Virus record (IMG/VR): IMGVR_UViG_3300042896_000059 | Coordinates: 1 to 30,917 of that record | DNA length: 30,917 nucleotides | Source of the DNA: a virus | Direction: 5' to 3' (one strand) | Part shown: one piece after another, positions 14,018-20,641 of the stretch | How positions within the stretch are numbered: the first letter of the stretch is position 1 | Layout: every line of letters begins with the position of its first letter | Notes under the pieces: model-generated | Databases searched by the model: none | Told to the model about the DNA's origin: nothing | What the model saw: only the letters and a program-made list of their open reading frames with translations | Program-made: the position numbers and the translations under genes

Positions 14018-14762
14018 CTGGAAAGAATCAGATTTATTTGATTGGTTAAAAGAAAATGTATATCCTGATTTAGTTAAAGCAAAGAATCAAATGTCAAGGT
14101 GGGATTGTTATAGTCCAACTACAGGACATAGATTAGAGCTAAAGTGTAGAAAAACACATTATGGAACTTTACTACTTGAGAAAAAGAAATATGATGCAAT
14201 GAAATATGAATGTGAAAAGCATTTAGATACACCAATGTATTTTAATTCTACACCTAAAGGAATTTATTCTTTTAATTTAAATATTATAATCCCTGAATGG
14301 GAAACTAATTTTAAAAATCCAGCAACAACACAATTTTACAATACAAATAGAATAGAAAAAGAAGTAGCATATTTAGAAATAACAAAAGCAAAACAATGGA
14401 AAACAATGGAAAACAATATAATACAACAAGAATACCTTAAATCAGTAATATTAAGTCAATTACTACTTGAATCAAATGAATCGTTATTTTTTACAACACA
14501 GTACAAGCAGCAGATTAAACATAAAATAAATAGTTTAAACAAAGACTTAGAAGAAACAGTAAGAAAAGAATATAAAATTATTTATAATACAGACCCTGAA
14601 ACAACTACTAACATTTTAAATAGTATTGAATCAATTGTAAAGAAACTACAAACAAATTCAATAGATGAATTAGTTTTTATAAATGCAGTTATAGATAAGT
14701 ATAAAGAAAATAAAGAATGGTTTACTGAGTACGGAGAAACTGAGTTTTTAAAACTTGACTAA
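14010..14762 (+). CDS. PD-(D/E)XK-like nuclease domain fused to a helical protein
   Basis: A 250-residue protein. The first 130 residues contain SRWDCYSPTTGHRLELKCRK (about residues 29-48), in which D...ExK fits the metal-binding core of PD-(D/E)XK nucleases, followed by a beta/alpha segment. The remaining 118 residues are a separate-looking helical protein starting at an internal Met (MENNIIQQEYLKSV). The two parts meet exactly at a 10-bp tandem duplication (14391-14410). Without one copy, the first part would end at a TAA and the second would start at its own ATG. So it looks like a recent fusion of two genes. The nuclease call is from motif pattern only. Confidence 0.65.
   Translation: MTNWKESDLFDWLKENVYPDLVKAKNQMSRWDCYSPTTGHRLELKCRKTHYGTLLLEKKKYDAMKYECEKHLDTPMYFNSTPKGIYSFNLNIIIPEWETNFKNPATTQFYNTNRIEKEVAYLEITKAKQWKTMENNIIQQEYLKSVILSQLLLESNESLFFTTQYKQQIKHKINSLNKDLEETVRKEYKIIYNTDPETTTNILNSIESIVKKLQTNSIDELVFINAVIDKYKENKEWFTEYGETEFLKLD
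14391..14410 (+). repeat. 10-bp tandem duplication AAACAATGGA x2 at a gene fusion
   Basis: Two copies of AAACAATGGA stand head to tail and a partial third follows. Ten is not a multiple of three, so the duplication changes the frame. Removing one copy makes a TAA 18 bases after the remaining copy starts and leaves ATG-GAA-AAC as the start of the second gene. Confidence 0.75.
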
Positions 14763-15025
14763 TGGCAAAGAAACAATTAGAAAAATATATTCCAACAGAT
14801 GAAGAATTACAATGTAGTTACATCTGTCACAAGAATGATTTAGCTTACGTTATACAGCCAATAAAAGATTCAAAGAAGTATAAAGTAGTTAAGTTTCAAA
14901 TATCAAATATATTAGAATTTTTTATTTTAAAAGATGATATAGAAGACTTAGAATTTACAGAATACGATGCTTTAAAAAAAACAATGGAATTATATACACA
15001 ACACTCAAAAAGATTTAACAAATGA
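14762..15025 (+). CDS. Hypothetical protein, early operon
   Basis: An 87-residue protein (MAKKQLEKYIPTDEELQCSY start) with a mixed alpha/beta pattern, LAYVIQPIKDSKKYKVVKF and an acidic centre. It is coupled by TAATG to the nuclease-like gene and overlaps the next gene by 4 bases. No family recognised. Confidence 0.65.
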   Translation: MAKKQLEKYIPTDEELQCSYICHKNDLAYVIQPIKDSKKYKVVKFQISNILEFFILKDDIEDLEFTEYDALKKTMELYTQHSKRFNK

Positions 15026-15216
15026 AAGATACAATAGTAGAATCAGTTATAGAACAATTTAAACAGCGTTCTGAGGTAGGAATAAAGAAATATGGTGTAA
15101 CATTAGATAGAGATGATTTAACTATGTTAGAATGGCTAAAACACTTACAAGAAGAATTGATGGATGCAACGCTTTACATTGAGAAATTAAAATCTAAATT
15201 AAATTTTGAATTATGA
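15022..15216 (+). CDS. Small MazG-like helical protein
   Basis: A 64-residue protein: VIEQFKQRSEVGIKKYGVTL, then DDLTMLEWLKHLQEELMDAT and a last helix. The W-L-x-H-x-x-E-E-x-x-D pattern resembles the first half of MazG/phosphoribosyl-ATP pyrophosphohydrolase helices, and this short form is common in phages. Whether it hydrolyses nucleotides is uncertain, because the complete four-helix active site is absent. It overlaps both neighbours by 4 bases. Confidence 0.65.
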   Translation: MKDTIVESVIEQFKQRSEVGIKKYGVTLDRDDLTMLEWLKHLQEELMDATLYIEKLKSKLNFEL

Positions 15217-15269
15217 AAAGTAAACAATCAGCATTACAAAGAATCAATAGAATAATAGATTTTAAATAG
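15213..15269 (+). CDS. Micro-gene of 18 codons, frame continuing past an amber stop
   Basis: An ATGA overlap starts the peptide MKSKQSALQRINRIIDFK, which ends at TAG (15267-15269). The same frame stays open for a further 29 codons to 15359, with sensible Lys/Asn/Ile-rich helical content (NKESVNEVYRKIINQKLN). The gene may be truncated by a recent amber mutation, or be read through. Otherwise the 15270-15339 stretch is empty. Confidence 0.4.
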   Translation: MKSKQSALQRINRIIDFK

Positions 15270-15339
15270 AAAAGAGGTAATAATAAAGAATCAGTTAATG
15301 AAGTATATAGAAAGATTATTAATCAAAAACTAAATAAAA

Positions 15340-15483
15340 ATGCCAATACCAGAACCTAAACAAGGAGAACACGAAAAAGAATTTGTACAGCGATGTATGA
15401 TTGATGAAAAGATGAAAACAGAATATCCTGATACAGACCAAAGATATACTGTATGTAGAAGTCAAATTAAGGGAAGCAATTAG
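15340..15483 (+). CDS. Small conserved phage protein (RCM..EYPD..QR..VC motif)
   Basis: A 47-residue protein with MPIPEPKQGEHEKEFVQRCM at the start, then EYPDTDQRYTVCRSQ. This Cys-bearing pattern recurs in small proteins or domains near prohead-protease genes in many phages. Here it sits alone at the end of an early transcript. Function unknown. Its stop codon is part of a terminator loop. Confidence 0.7.
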   Translation: MPIPEPKQGEHEKEFVQRCMIDEKMKTEYPDTDQRYTVCRSQIKGSN

Positions 15484-15498
15484 CTTCTCTTTTTTTTT
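15470..15498 (+). terminator. Intrinsic terminator ending the first early transcript
   Basis: AGGGAAGC pairs with GCTTCTCT (one wobble) around loop AATTA, followed by nine Ts from 15490. It overlaps the last codons of the preceding gene. Confidence 0.85.
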
Positions 15499-15500
15499 GT

Positions 15501-15548
15501 TAAATATTTGTTAAAATGTTTTTTATGTTAATAAGTTGATTATATTTG
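15501..15548 (+). promoter_or_regulatory. Early promoter, conserved with the one at 21981
   Basis: TATATTTG (15541-15548) is a full -7 match. The upstream sequence TAAATATTTGTTAAAATG is nearly identical to that of the 22020 promoter, with TTTG 30 bases before the -7 element in both. Both follow an operon end, and both have a leader with AATTTAAAACAA before the ATG. Confidence 0.82.
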
Positions 15549-15572
15549 TATAACAATTTAAAACAATAACAA

Positions 15573-15683
15573 ATGGCATATTCAAAAAACCCAGTAGAAA
15601 AAAGATTATCAATCTTTGAACAAGAGAAACAAAGCAGATTAAAAGCAATAGAATTGCTTAAACAATTAAAAGAAAAGAAATGA
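15573..15683 (+). CDS. 36-residue helical peptide
   Basis: A short protein (MAYSKNPVEKRLSIFEQEKQ, then a Lys/Leu-rich helix) at the start of the second early transcript. It ends in an ATGA overlap with the next gene. It has a good A-rich leader 25 bases after a strong promoter, so it is probably expressed strongly. Function unknown. Confidence 0.6.
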   Translation: MAYSKNPVEKRLSIFEQEKQSRLKAIELLKQLKEKK

Positions 15684-15871
15684 AACCAAAAGAAAAAGCA
15701 ATTGAATTATACGAAAAATTTTACTATAAACTTCCAATTGAATTAATGGAAAAAGTTTTGGATTGTACGGCACAAGAATGTGCCTTAATTGCAGTTGATG
15801 AGATAATTGATAAAGATGGATATAATAATGAATATTGGCAAGAAGTTAAACAAGAAATAAAGAAGCTATGA
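15680..15871 (+). CDS. Small conserved phage protein
   Basis: A 63-residue helical protein (KEKAIELYEKFYYKL, then CTAQECALIAVDEIID and a polar tail). This pattern, with A-x-x-L-x-x-K-F and C-A-L-I-A-V-D-E-I, recurs in small early proteins of Bacteroidetes phages; no function is known to me. It starts and ends with ATGA overlaps. Confidence 0.7.
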   Translation: MKPKEKAIELYEKFYYKLPIELMEKVLDCTAQECALIAVDEIIDKDGYNNEYWQEVKQEIKKL

Positions 15872-15966
15872 TAGAAAATTTAACAGTTTATTTTTTAGGA
15901 ACTATAACAGGAGTATTTTTAACAGTAACAACTTGGCTTTACATAAAATCAAAAGAAAATGAATAA
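15868..15966 (+). CDS. 32-residue single-span membrane peptide
   Basis: A hydrophobic helix of about 23 residues (VYFLGTITGVFLTVTTWLYI) with a short N-terminus and a charged C-terminus (KSKENE), which suggests the C-terminus faces the cytoplasm. It overlaps its upstream neighbour by 4 bases and its downstream neighbour by 8, the packing seen for translated genes. Function unknown. Confidence 0.6.
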   Translation: MIENLTVYFLGTITGVFLTVTTWLYIKSKENE

Positions 15967-16168
15967 GCAAGAAATATTAGAAACTTTAAGTAATTGCATT
16001 GAATTAGTAAAGCTAAGAGAAAATGTTTATTTAAGAAATAGATTAACTGAAGTAGCTGATGCTTTAATAAAAGAATGGTATGAATCAGAAATGTATCACG
16101 AACAGATAAAACAGATACTACATCACGATGAAACATATGAAAACTTAAACAACTTAAAAATAAGATAA
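15959..16168 (+). CDS. Hypothetical helical protein
   Basis: A 69-residue protein of helices (MNKQEILETLSNCIELVKLR; LTEVADALIKEWYESEMYHE). It is linked to the following gene by a TAATG overlap. A pair with the next protein, of similar size and helical type, is plausible. No family recognised. Confidence 0.62.
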   Translation: MNKQEILETLSNCIELVKLRENVYLRNRLTEVADALIKEWYESEMYHEQIKQILHHDETYENLNNLKIR

Positions 16169-16371
16169 TGAACGAAGCAGCATTAATAAAAATACAAAGT
16201 AAAATAATAGGATTAGATAGAAATCTACATACTTATGTAAATGATTTAATAAATGGTAAAAGTCTTTTAAGTGATGAACATTTAACTATTATGATTGAAA
16301 GTACAGAACGTGAATTAAGTATTTATAATCATATTTTAAAGTTAATAATTAACAATCAAAACGTAAACTAA
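16168..16371 (+). CDS. Hypothetical helical protein
   Basis: A 67-residue helical protein (IKIQSKIIGLDRNLHTYVND; then EHLTIMIESTERELSIYNHI). It lies between another small helical protein and the cytosine methyltransferase, with one-base overlaps on both sides. No function recognised. Confidence 0.62.
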   Translation: MNEAALIKIQSKIIGLDRNLHTYVNDLINGKSLLSDEHLTIMIESTERELSIYNHILKLIINNQNVN

Positions 16372-17015
16372 TGAAAGTATTAAACTTATATGCTTGTTTA
16401 GGTGGTAATCGTTTATTATGGAAAGATTGTGAAGTTACAGCAGTAGAATTAGATGAAGAAGCTGCAAGATTATACCAAGAACGCTTTCCAAATGATATAG
16501 TAATAGTTACAGATGCACATCAATATTTATTAGACCATTATAAAGAGTTTGATTTTATTTGGAGTTCACCGCCTTGTCCAAGTCACTCAAGAGCAAGATA
16601 TTGGAATAGTTCAAATTATGACACAACTACAGAAGCAATTTATCCAGATTTAAAATTATATGAAGAAATATTATTTTTACAACATTATTATAGAACAGGA
16701 AAATATGTTGTTGAAAATGTAATTCCATATTATGAACCATTAATAACTGCTCAAAAAAGAGGGCGTCATTTATATTGGACAAATTTTAAACTTCCAAATG
16801 ATTTAAATGATAGAAGAATTCAAGTTGGAGCAGGTAAAGACGAGTTAAAAAGATTATGTGAATTTCATAATTATGATTTTAATCTATATAAAGGAACACA
16901 ATCAGTTATAAAAATGGCAAGAAATTTAGTTGATTATGAAGCAGGATTAACTATATTTAATACAGCAAAAGGAATAGTAGAACAATCTAAAATTAACCAA
17001 ACACAATTATTTTAA
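16371..17015 (+). CDS. DNA cytosine C5-methyltransferase
   Basis: A 214-residue enzyme that should transfer a methyl group from S-adenosylmethionine to carbon 5 of cytosine. Motif I is LYACLGGNRLL (residues 6-16) and an acidic VELDEEAA follows. Motif IV SSPPCPSHS holds the catalytic Cys69, motif VI is ENV (115-117), and a motif VIII-like QKRGRHLYW follows. It is short compared with bacterial Dcm-type enzymes (usually over 300), so the target-recognition region is small. No restriction partner lies nearby. A role in protecting phage DNA from host restriction is likely. Confidence 0.85.
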   Translation: MKVLNLYACLGGNRLLWKDCEVTAVELDEEAARLYQERFPNDIVIVTDAHQYLLDHYKEFDFIWSSPPCPSHSRARYWNSSNYDTTTEAIYPDLKLYEEILFLQHYYRTGKYVVENVIPYYEPLITAQKRGRHLYWTNFKLPNDLNDRRIQVGAGKDELKRLCEFHNYDFNLYKGTQSVIKMARNLVDYEAGLTIFNTAKGIVEQSKINQTQLF

Positions 17016-17728
17016 TGATAGTATTATTTGATGCAGACAGTTTGATATTTTCAAGCTGCTACAAGAAACGAGAAACGATAGAAGATGATGGATTTCACCA
17101 TAACATAGAAGATTCAATAGCTAAATTTGATGAAGTGTTTATGTCTATTATAAATCACTTGGAAGATTTCTACGAAATAAATGAAGTTAAAACATTTTCA
17201 GGAAGTAAAGGAAACTTTAGAAAATATATAAGCCCAAAGTATAAAGCAAATAGAGATTACAATAATCTACCACCTTTGTTAAATGAAATGCATACATTTG
17301 TAAAAGAACAATATAATTCTATTTGGGGTTATGGATGTGAAACAGATGATATAGTTGCTAAATACTGGTATGAGTTATCAAATGAAATAGGAAGGGACAA
17401 TGTTATAATAGTTTCAATAGATAAAGACTATAAACAGTTCCCTTGTTTGATGTATAACTATCACGCTAAGCATAAAGAGATTTACGATATAAGTGAACAA
17501 GAAGCATTGTATAACTTTTACGAGCAAATGATTATTGGAGATACTGCTGACAATGTAAACTACTGCAAAGGATATGGTAAAAAGTATGCAGAAAAATATT
17601 TAGCTGATTGCAATTCTAAATATTCTTATGTAAGAAAGTTATATGAATTATTTAAAATAATATACAAAGGAAAAGCAAGACAAAAATATGTTGAATGCTG
17701 GAACTTATTAAAACTAAAAACAGAATGA
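17015..17728 (+). CDS. FEN/T7-gp6-like 5'-3' exonuclease
   Basis: A 237-residue nuclease. Acidic metal-binding motifs are visible in order: FDADSLIFSS (residues 5-14), CETDDIVAKYW, VSIDKDYKQFP and IIGDTADNVNYCKGYGKKYA, the last being the helix-hairpin-helix-like turn that grips DNA. A basic KYKANRDY segment marks the helical arch. The family removes RNA primers and flaps and makes 3' tails for recombination, which suits its ERF and SSB-like partners. It overlaps the methyltransferases on both sides. Confidence 0.85.
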   Translation: MIVLFDADSLIFSSCYKKRETIEDDGFHHNIEDSIAKFDEVFMSIINHLEDFYEINEVKTFSGSKGNFRKYISPKYKANRDYNNLPPLLNEMHTFVKEQYNSIWGYGCETDDIVAKYWYELSNEIGRDNVIIVSIDKDYKQFPCLMYNYHAKHKEIYDISEQEALYNFYEQMIIGDTADNVNYCKGYGKKYAEKYLADCNSKYSYVRKLYELFKIIYKGKARQKYVECWNLLKLKTE

Positions 17729-18378
17729 AAGTAACAGATAAAATAACAATAACAAATGAAGATAATATGTTAATGATGGCAAGGTATCCTGATAACTATT
17801 TTGATTTAGCTATTGTAGACCCTCCTTATGGGATTGGAGCTGATAAGGCTCAAAACGCTGGAGGAGAAAAATTTGGCTATAAAAAATATAAAGAATCAGA
17901 CTGGGATAGTTCAATTCCTTCAAAAGAATTTTTTATTGAACTTCAAAGAGTTTCTAAAAATCAAATTATATGGGGAGGAAATTATATGACAGAACATTTA
18001 CCACCATCTATGGGTTGGATTATTTGGGATAAAGGTCAAAGAGGTTTTAGTTTAGCTGATGGAGAAATGGCGTGGACTTCTTTTAATAAAGCAATGAGAA
18101 TATTTGAATTTAGTAGAGCAGGATGTATTAAAAGTAATAATACAATGATTGAAAAATTTCATCCAACAGCAAAACCTTTTGAATTATATAAATACTGCCT
18201 TGATAAATATGCAAAAGAAGGAGATAAAATACTCGATACACATTTAGGCTCTGGAAGTATAGCAATAGCTTGTCACGATTACGGATTCGATTTAACAGCT
18301 TGTGAATTAGATAAAGAATATTTCGATAAAGCAATACAAAGAATAACAAATCACACTAACCAACAAAAACTATTTTAA
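17725..18378 (+). CDS. DNA N6-adenine/N4-cytosine methyltransferase (beta class)
   Basis: A 217-residue amino-methyltransferase. The catalytic DPPYG lies at residues 32-36, and the cofactor loop DTHLGSGS at 171-178 is followed by CELDKEYFDKA. Catalytic motif before cofactor motif is the beta-class order. HPTAKPFELYKYC before the cofactor loop is typical of the family. I chose ATG 17725 because it overlaps the upstream stop (ATGA); longer in-frame starts lie inside the exonuclease gene. It pairs with the C5 enzyme to modify phage DNA in two ways. Confidence 0.88.
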   Translation: MKVTDKITITNEDNMLMMARYPDNYFDLAIVDPPYGIGADKAQNAGGEKFGYKKYKESDWDSSIPSKEFFIELQRVSKNQIIWGGNYMTEHLPPSMGWIIWDKGQRGFSLADGEMAWTSFNKAMRIFEFSRAGCIKSNNTMIEKFHPTAKPFELYKYCLDKYAKEGDKILDTHLGSGSIAIACHDYGFDLTACELDKEYFDKAIQRITNHTNQQKLF

Positions 18379-18900
18379 ATGGAAATAACAGAAAGATTAA
18401 AAGAAATAATATTACAAGAAACAAATACAGACTTTACTATAAAGATACGTAAACGTGAAACAATAGAACTAAGAGCATTATACTGCAATGTATTGAAACA
18501 ATTAAAGCCAAACATAACTTTACAATCTATAGGCGACACACTTGAATTAAACCACGCTACAATTATACACGCATTAAATAAATATAATGAATACGAGAAA
18601 TACAATAAAGATTTAAAAAGATTAAAAGCAAGTGTATTAAGTCACTTTATTAAATCAAATGAAAATATAGAGGAATTATCTTTAGAAGAACAAATGCAAC
18701 AAGATATTTATAATCTAACATTTGAAAATGATACATTAAGAATACAACTTAATAAGCAAAAAGAAATAAAAAAATATAGTTATGAAATAATAGAAAACTT
18801 AAACAACTTATTAGACGAAACATTTGGAACAATTCAATATGATTTAATAGATGAAAGACTAAAAGCATTTTATAGAATGAATAAAAACATAAAGTTATGA
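18379..18900 (+). CDS. DnaA domain IV-like DNA-binding protein
   Basis: A 173-residue protein. Residues about 24-75 match the C-terminal DNA-binding domain of DnaA: a KIRKRETIELRALYCNVLKQ helix, then TLQSIGDTLELNHATIIHALN, where NHATIIHA corresponds to the DHATVLHA signature that reads the DnaA box. There is no ATPase domain. The rest is a coiled coil (QLNKQKEIKKYSYEIIENL). It could bind a phage origin or regulatory repeats, or compete with host DnaA. It starts right after the methyltransferase stop. Confidence 0.8.
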   Translation: MEITERLKEIILQETNTDFTIKIRKRETIELRALYCNVLKQLKPNITLQSIGDTLELNHATIIHALNKYNEYEKYNKDLKRLKASVLSHFIKSNENIEELSLEEQMQQDIYNLTFENDTLRIQLNKQKEIKKYSYEIIENLNNLLDETFGTIQYDLIDERLKAFYRMNKNIKL

Positions 18901-19079
18901 AACCATCTGAAGTAAGAAACGTTAGATTACAGACACGAGTTTCACAAAAAGATATAGAAACATTAGGAGGTAGAAACAACGTCTTAAAACTATTAAAAGC
19001 AATAGTAAGAATGAACTTAGAAAACAAAGAACAATTAATAAAACAATACGAAAAACAAAAAGCTAATTATGAAATATGA
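18897..19079 (+). CDS. Small basic protein, possibly DNA-binding
   Basis: A 60-residue basic protein (SEVRNVRLQTRVSQKDIETL, then GGRNNVLKLLKAIV). The strand-like RNVRLQTRVS followed by two helices resembles a ribbon-helix-helix layout, though the match is weak. It is coupled to the DnaA-like gene by an ATGA overlap, so a partner role is possible. Confidence 0.6.
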   Translation: MKPSEVRNVRLQTRVSQKDIETLGGRNNVLKLLKAIVRMNLENKEQLIKQYEKQKANYEI

Positions 19080-19161
19080 AAAACAAATAATAGAAATAAC
19101 TGCTTGGATATGTACAATAGTATGGATAAGTGTATTTGTAATTATAATAATAAACTTATGA
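19069..19161 (+). CDS. 30-residue single-span membrane peptide
   Basis: Charged N-terminus (MKYEKQIIEI) and a hydrophobic helix with two Trp (TAWICTIVWISVFVIIIINL). It overlaps the upstream gene by 11 bases and the downstream gene by an ATGA. It is the third membrane peptide of about 30 residues in the early region, which suggests a recurring design. Function unknown. Confidence 0.58.
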   Translation: MKYEKQIIEITAWICTIVWISVFVIIIINL

Positions 19162-19352
19162 CAGCAAAAGAACAAGCGGAAAACTATATGAAACTTAAAC
19201 AAGGTTACATATCAGCTAAAGAAAGAGCAAAGATATTATTCGATAAATATTCAATAGAATACAATAGAGCATTAGTATCAGGTTCAATGCAGCAATCAGA
19301 ACACTGGAAAGAAGTAGCACAAGAATTAAGTAAACTATATAAAAATAAATAA
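19158..19352 (+). CDS. Small conserved helical phage protein
   Basis: A 64-residue protein starting MTAKEQAENYMKLKQGYISA, with helices and EHWKEVAQELSKLYKNK at the end. I chose ATG 19158 for its ATGA overlap; the longer in-frame start at 19104 would lie inside the membrane-peptide gene. The T-A-K-E-Q-A start followed by a helical body resembles other small early proteins here (for example at 15680). No function known. Confidence 0.65.
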   Translation: MTAKEQAENYMKLKQGYISAKERAKILFDKYSIEYNRALVSGSMQQSEHWKEVAQELSKLYKNK

Positions 19353-19353
19353 G

Positions 19354-19530
19354 ATGAAAACAATAAAATATTTAATAGAAGAAATAGTAGATTTAAAAGT
19401 AAATTTAATATCATTAGAAAATAAAAATACAAACTTAAATAACGAATGGAAAGCAGCTAAAGATATTATATTTAATTTAAAACAAGAAATAACAAATTTA
19501 AGAATAACTTTACAAGAAAAAAATAAATAA
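19354..19530 (+). CDS. Coiled-coil peptide
   Basis: A 58-residue protein with near-continuous heptads (IKYLIEEIVDLKVNLISLEN; IIFNLKQEITNLRITLQEKN). It is one base after the previous stop and two before the next start. It would form a dimeric coiled coil. No function recognised. Confidence 0.6.
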   Translation: MKTIKYLIEEIVDLKVNLISLENKNTNLNNEWKAAKDIIFNLKQEITNLRITLQEKNK

Positions 19531-19532
19531 CT

Positions 19533-19757
19533 ATGCCAGATATAACAATGTGTAGTGGCAACAATTGTGAACTAAGTTCAATGTGTTACAGATATAAAGC
19601 AGAACCAAGCGAATATAGACAATCGTATTTTTGTAAACCACCTAACAATGGATTAGAATGTGAGTACTATTGGGAAATAGAATGTGAGTATTGTTATCAA
19701 ACAAACGGAGTACATAAAATAAGTTGTCCAACAACTAAAATACAAATAAATTTATAA
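19533..19757 (+). CDS. Cys-rich conserved phage protein
   Basis: A 74-residue protein with nine Cys in CSGNNCELSSMCYRY, SYFCKPP, LECEYYWEIECEYCYQ and a last SC. The first part (C-x4-C-x5-C-Y-R-Y ... R-Q-S-Y-F) is a pattern found in small phage proteins; the Cys probably bind zinc. Function unknown. It sits at the end of a chain of small early genes. Confidence 0.72.
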   Translation: MPDITMCSGNNCELSSMCYRYKAEPSEYRQSYFCKPPNNGLECEYYWEIECEYCYQTNGVHKISCPTTKIQINL

Positions 19758-19759
19758 TT

Positions 19760-20065
19760 ATGAAAGAAGAAACACTTGAAGAAGCTGCGTATAGATTTAA
19801 AACATTTTGCTCTTGGGGTTGTGAAAAATCTTTTATCGAGGGTGCTAAATGGCAACAAGAAAGAAGTTATAGTGAGGGAGAAGTTATAAGGTTAGCGTTT
19901 AAGTTTTATTTAGATATGTCAAACCAAATGAATGTACCTGATAATTTAATCACAAAAAACTACACAAATGTAGATGAATGGTTTAATAAACTTAATCCAA
20001 TAAAAAAATATTACGAGCAAATGAACAAAGAAGTTCATTTTAATAGAGGAAATTTAAATAAATAA
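19760..20065 (+). CDS. Conserved phage protein (FIEGAKWQ family)
   Basis: A 101-residue protein with EAAYRFKTFCSWGCEKSFIE and GAKWQQERSYSEGEVIRLA, a pattern common in small early proteins of Bacteroidetes phages. No function is known to me. The C-terminal 50 residues are helical and polar. It precedes another conserved small gene with one spacer base. Confidence 0.7.
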   Translation: MKEETLEEAAYRFKTFCSWGCEKSFIEGAKWQQERSYSEGEVIRLAFKFYLDMSNQMNVPDNLITKNYTNVDEWFNKLNPIKKYYEQMNKEVHFNRGNLNK

Positions 20066-20066
20066 A

Positions 20067-20306
20067 ATGAAAGCAATATTAGAATTTAATCTACCTGAAG
20101 ATAATACAGAATACCTTGCAACAGTTAAAGCAATGGATATGGCTAACTTTATATTTGAATTGGTATATAACACAAAGAAAGGATTAATTAATCAACTGAA
20201 TGATTCTATTACATCAGAATTTAAACAAGATGGAATTGATTTAGTATTTGAAAAGATTTATGAATTGTTAGAACATCATAATATAGCCATTGATGAACTA
20301 ATTTAA
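20067..20306 (+). CDS. Conserved phage protein (KAILEFNLPED start)
   Basis: A 79-residue protein that begins with MKAILEFNLPEDNTEYLATV, a frequent opening in small phage proteins. Helices follow (AMDMANFIFELVYNTKKGL; VFEKIYELLEHHN). Here it is the last gene of the early region before terminase. Function unknown. Confidence 0.72.
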   Translation: MKAILEFNLPEDNTEYLATVKAMDMANFIFELVYNTKKGLINQLNDSITSEFKQDGIDLVFEKIYELLEHHNIAIDELI

Positions 20307-20356
20307 ACAACTATAGATTTTATTTATTATTATTATATTTAAATATAACTTTTAAT

Positions 20357-20641
20357 ATGGCATTCGAAAAAGGACATAAATTAAGCAAAGGTAGACCACC
20401 AAAGGTAGAAGAAGAAAAAGTAAATAATATATTCTTAAAAGCATTAGGTGAACTTTATAATAAAGAAACAGAAGATGAAACTAAAATAGCTTTTGTTAAA
20501 GATACATTAATGCAATCACAAAGAGGTCAATTATTTATTGCAGAACATATCTTCGGTAAACCAAAAGAAACAATAGAAACTACACACAATCTAAATGACT
20601 TTAATATAAAAGATATATTCACAATTGATAAATCTAAATAA
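20357..20641 (+). CDS. terS: Terminase small subunit
   Basis: A 94-residue protein whose N-terminus KGHKLSKGRPPKVEEEKV and C-terminal QLFIAEHIFGKPKETIET match small terminases of Bacteroidetes phages. It should bind the packaging start site and regulate the large subunit. A 50-base AT-rich leader without an obvious host promoter precedes it. It overlaps the large subunit gene by 17 bases, which suits coupled translation. Confidence 0.78.
   Translation: MAFEKGHKLSKGRPPKVEEEKVNNIFLKALGELYNKETEDETKIAFVKDTLMQSQRGQLFIAEHIFGKPKETIETTHNLNDFNIKDIFTIDKSK

Noticed and set aside
19104-19352. Longer version of the small helical protein starting at 19104
   Set aside because: The extra codons lie in the membrane-peptide gene and give an unlikely N-terminus; ATG 19158 has an ATGA overlap.
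8878-20306. Lysogeny module (integrase, CI-like repressor, attachment site)
   Set aside because: No tyrosine or serine recombinase motif and no divergent repressor gene are visible; all genes are in one direction.
20307-20356. Host-type promoter before terminase small subunit
   Set aside because: The spacer is AT-rich but lacks TAnnTTTG and only loosely resembles the shared late leader, so I did not call a promoter.
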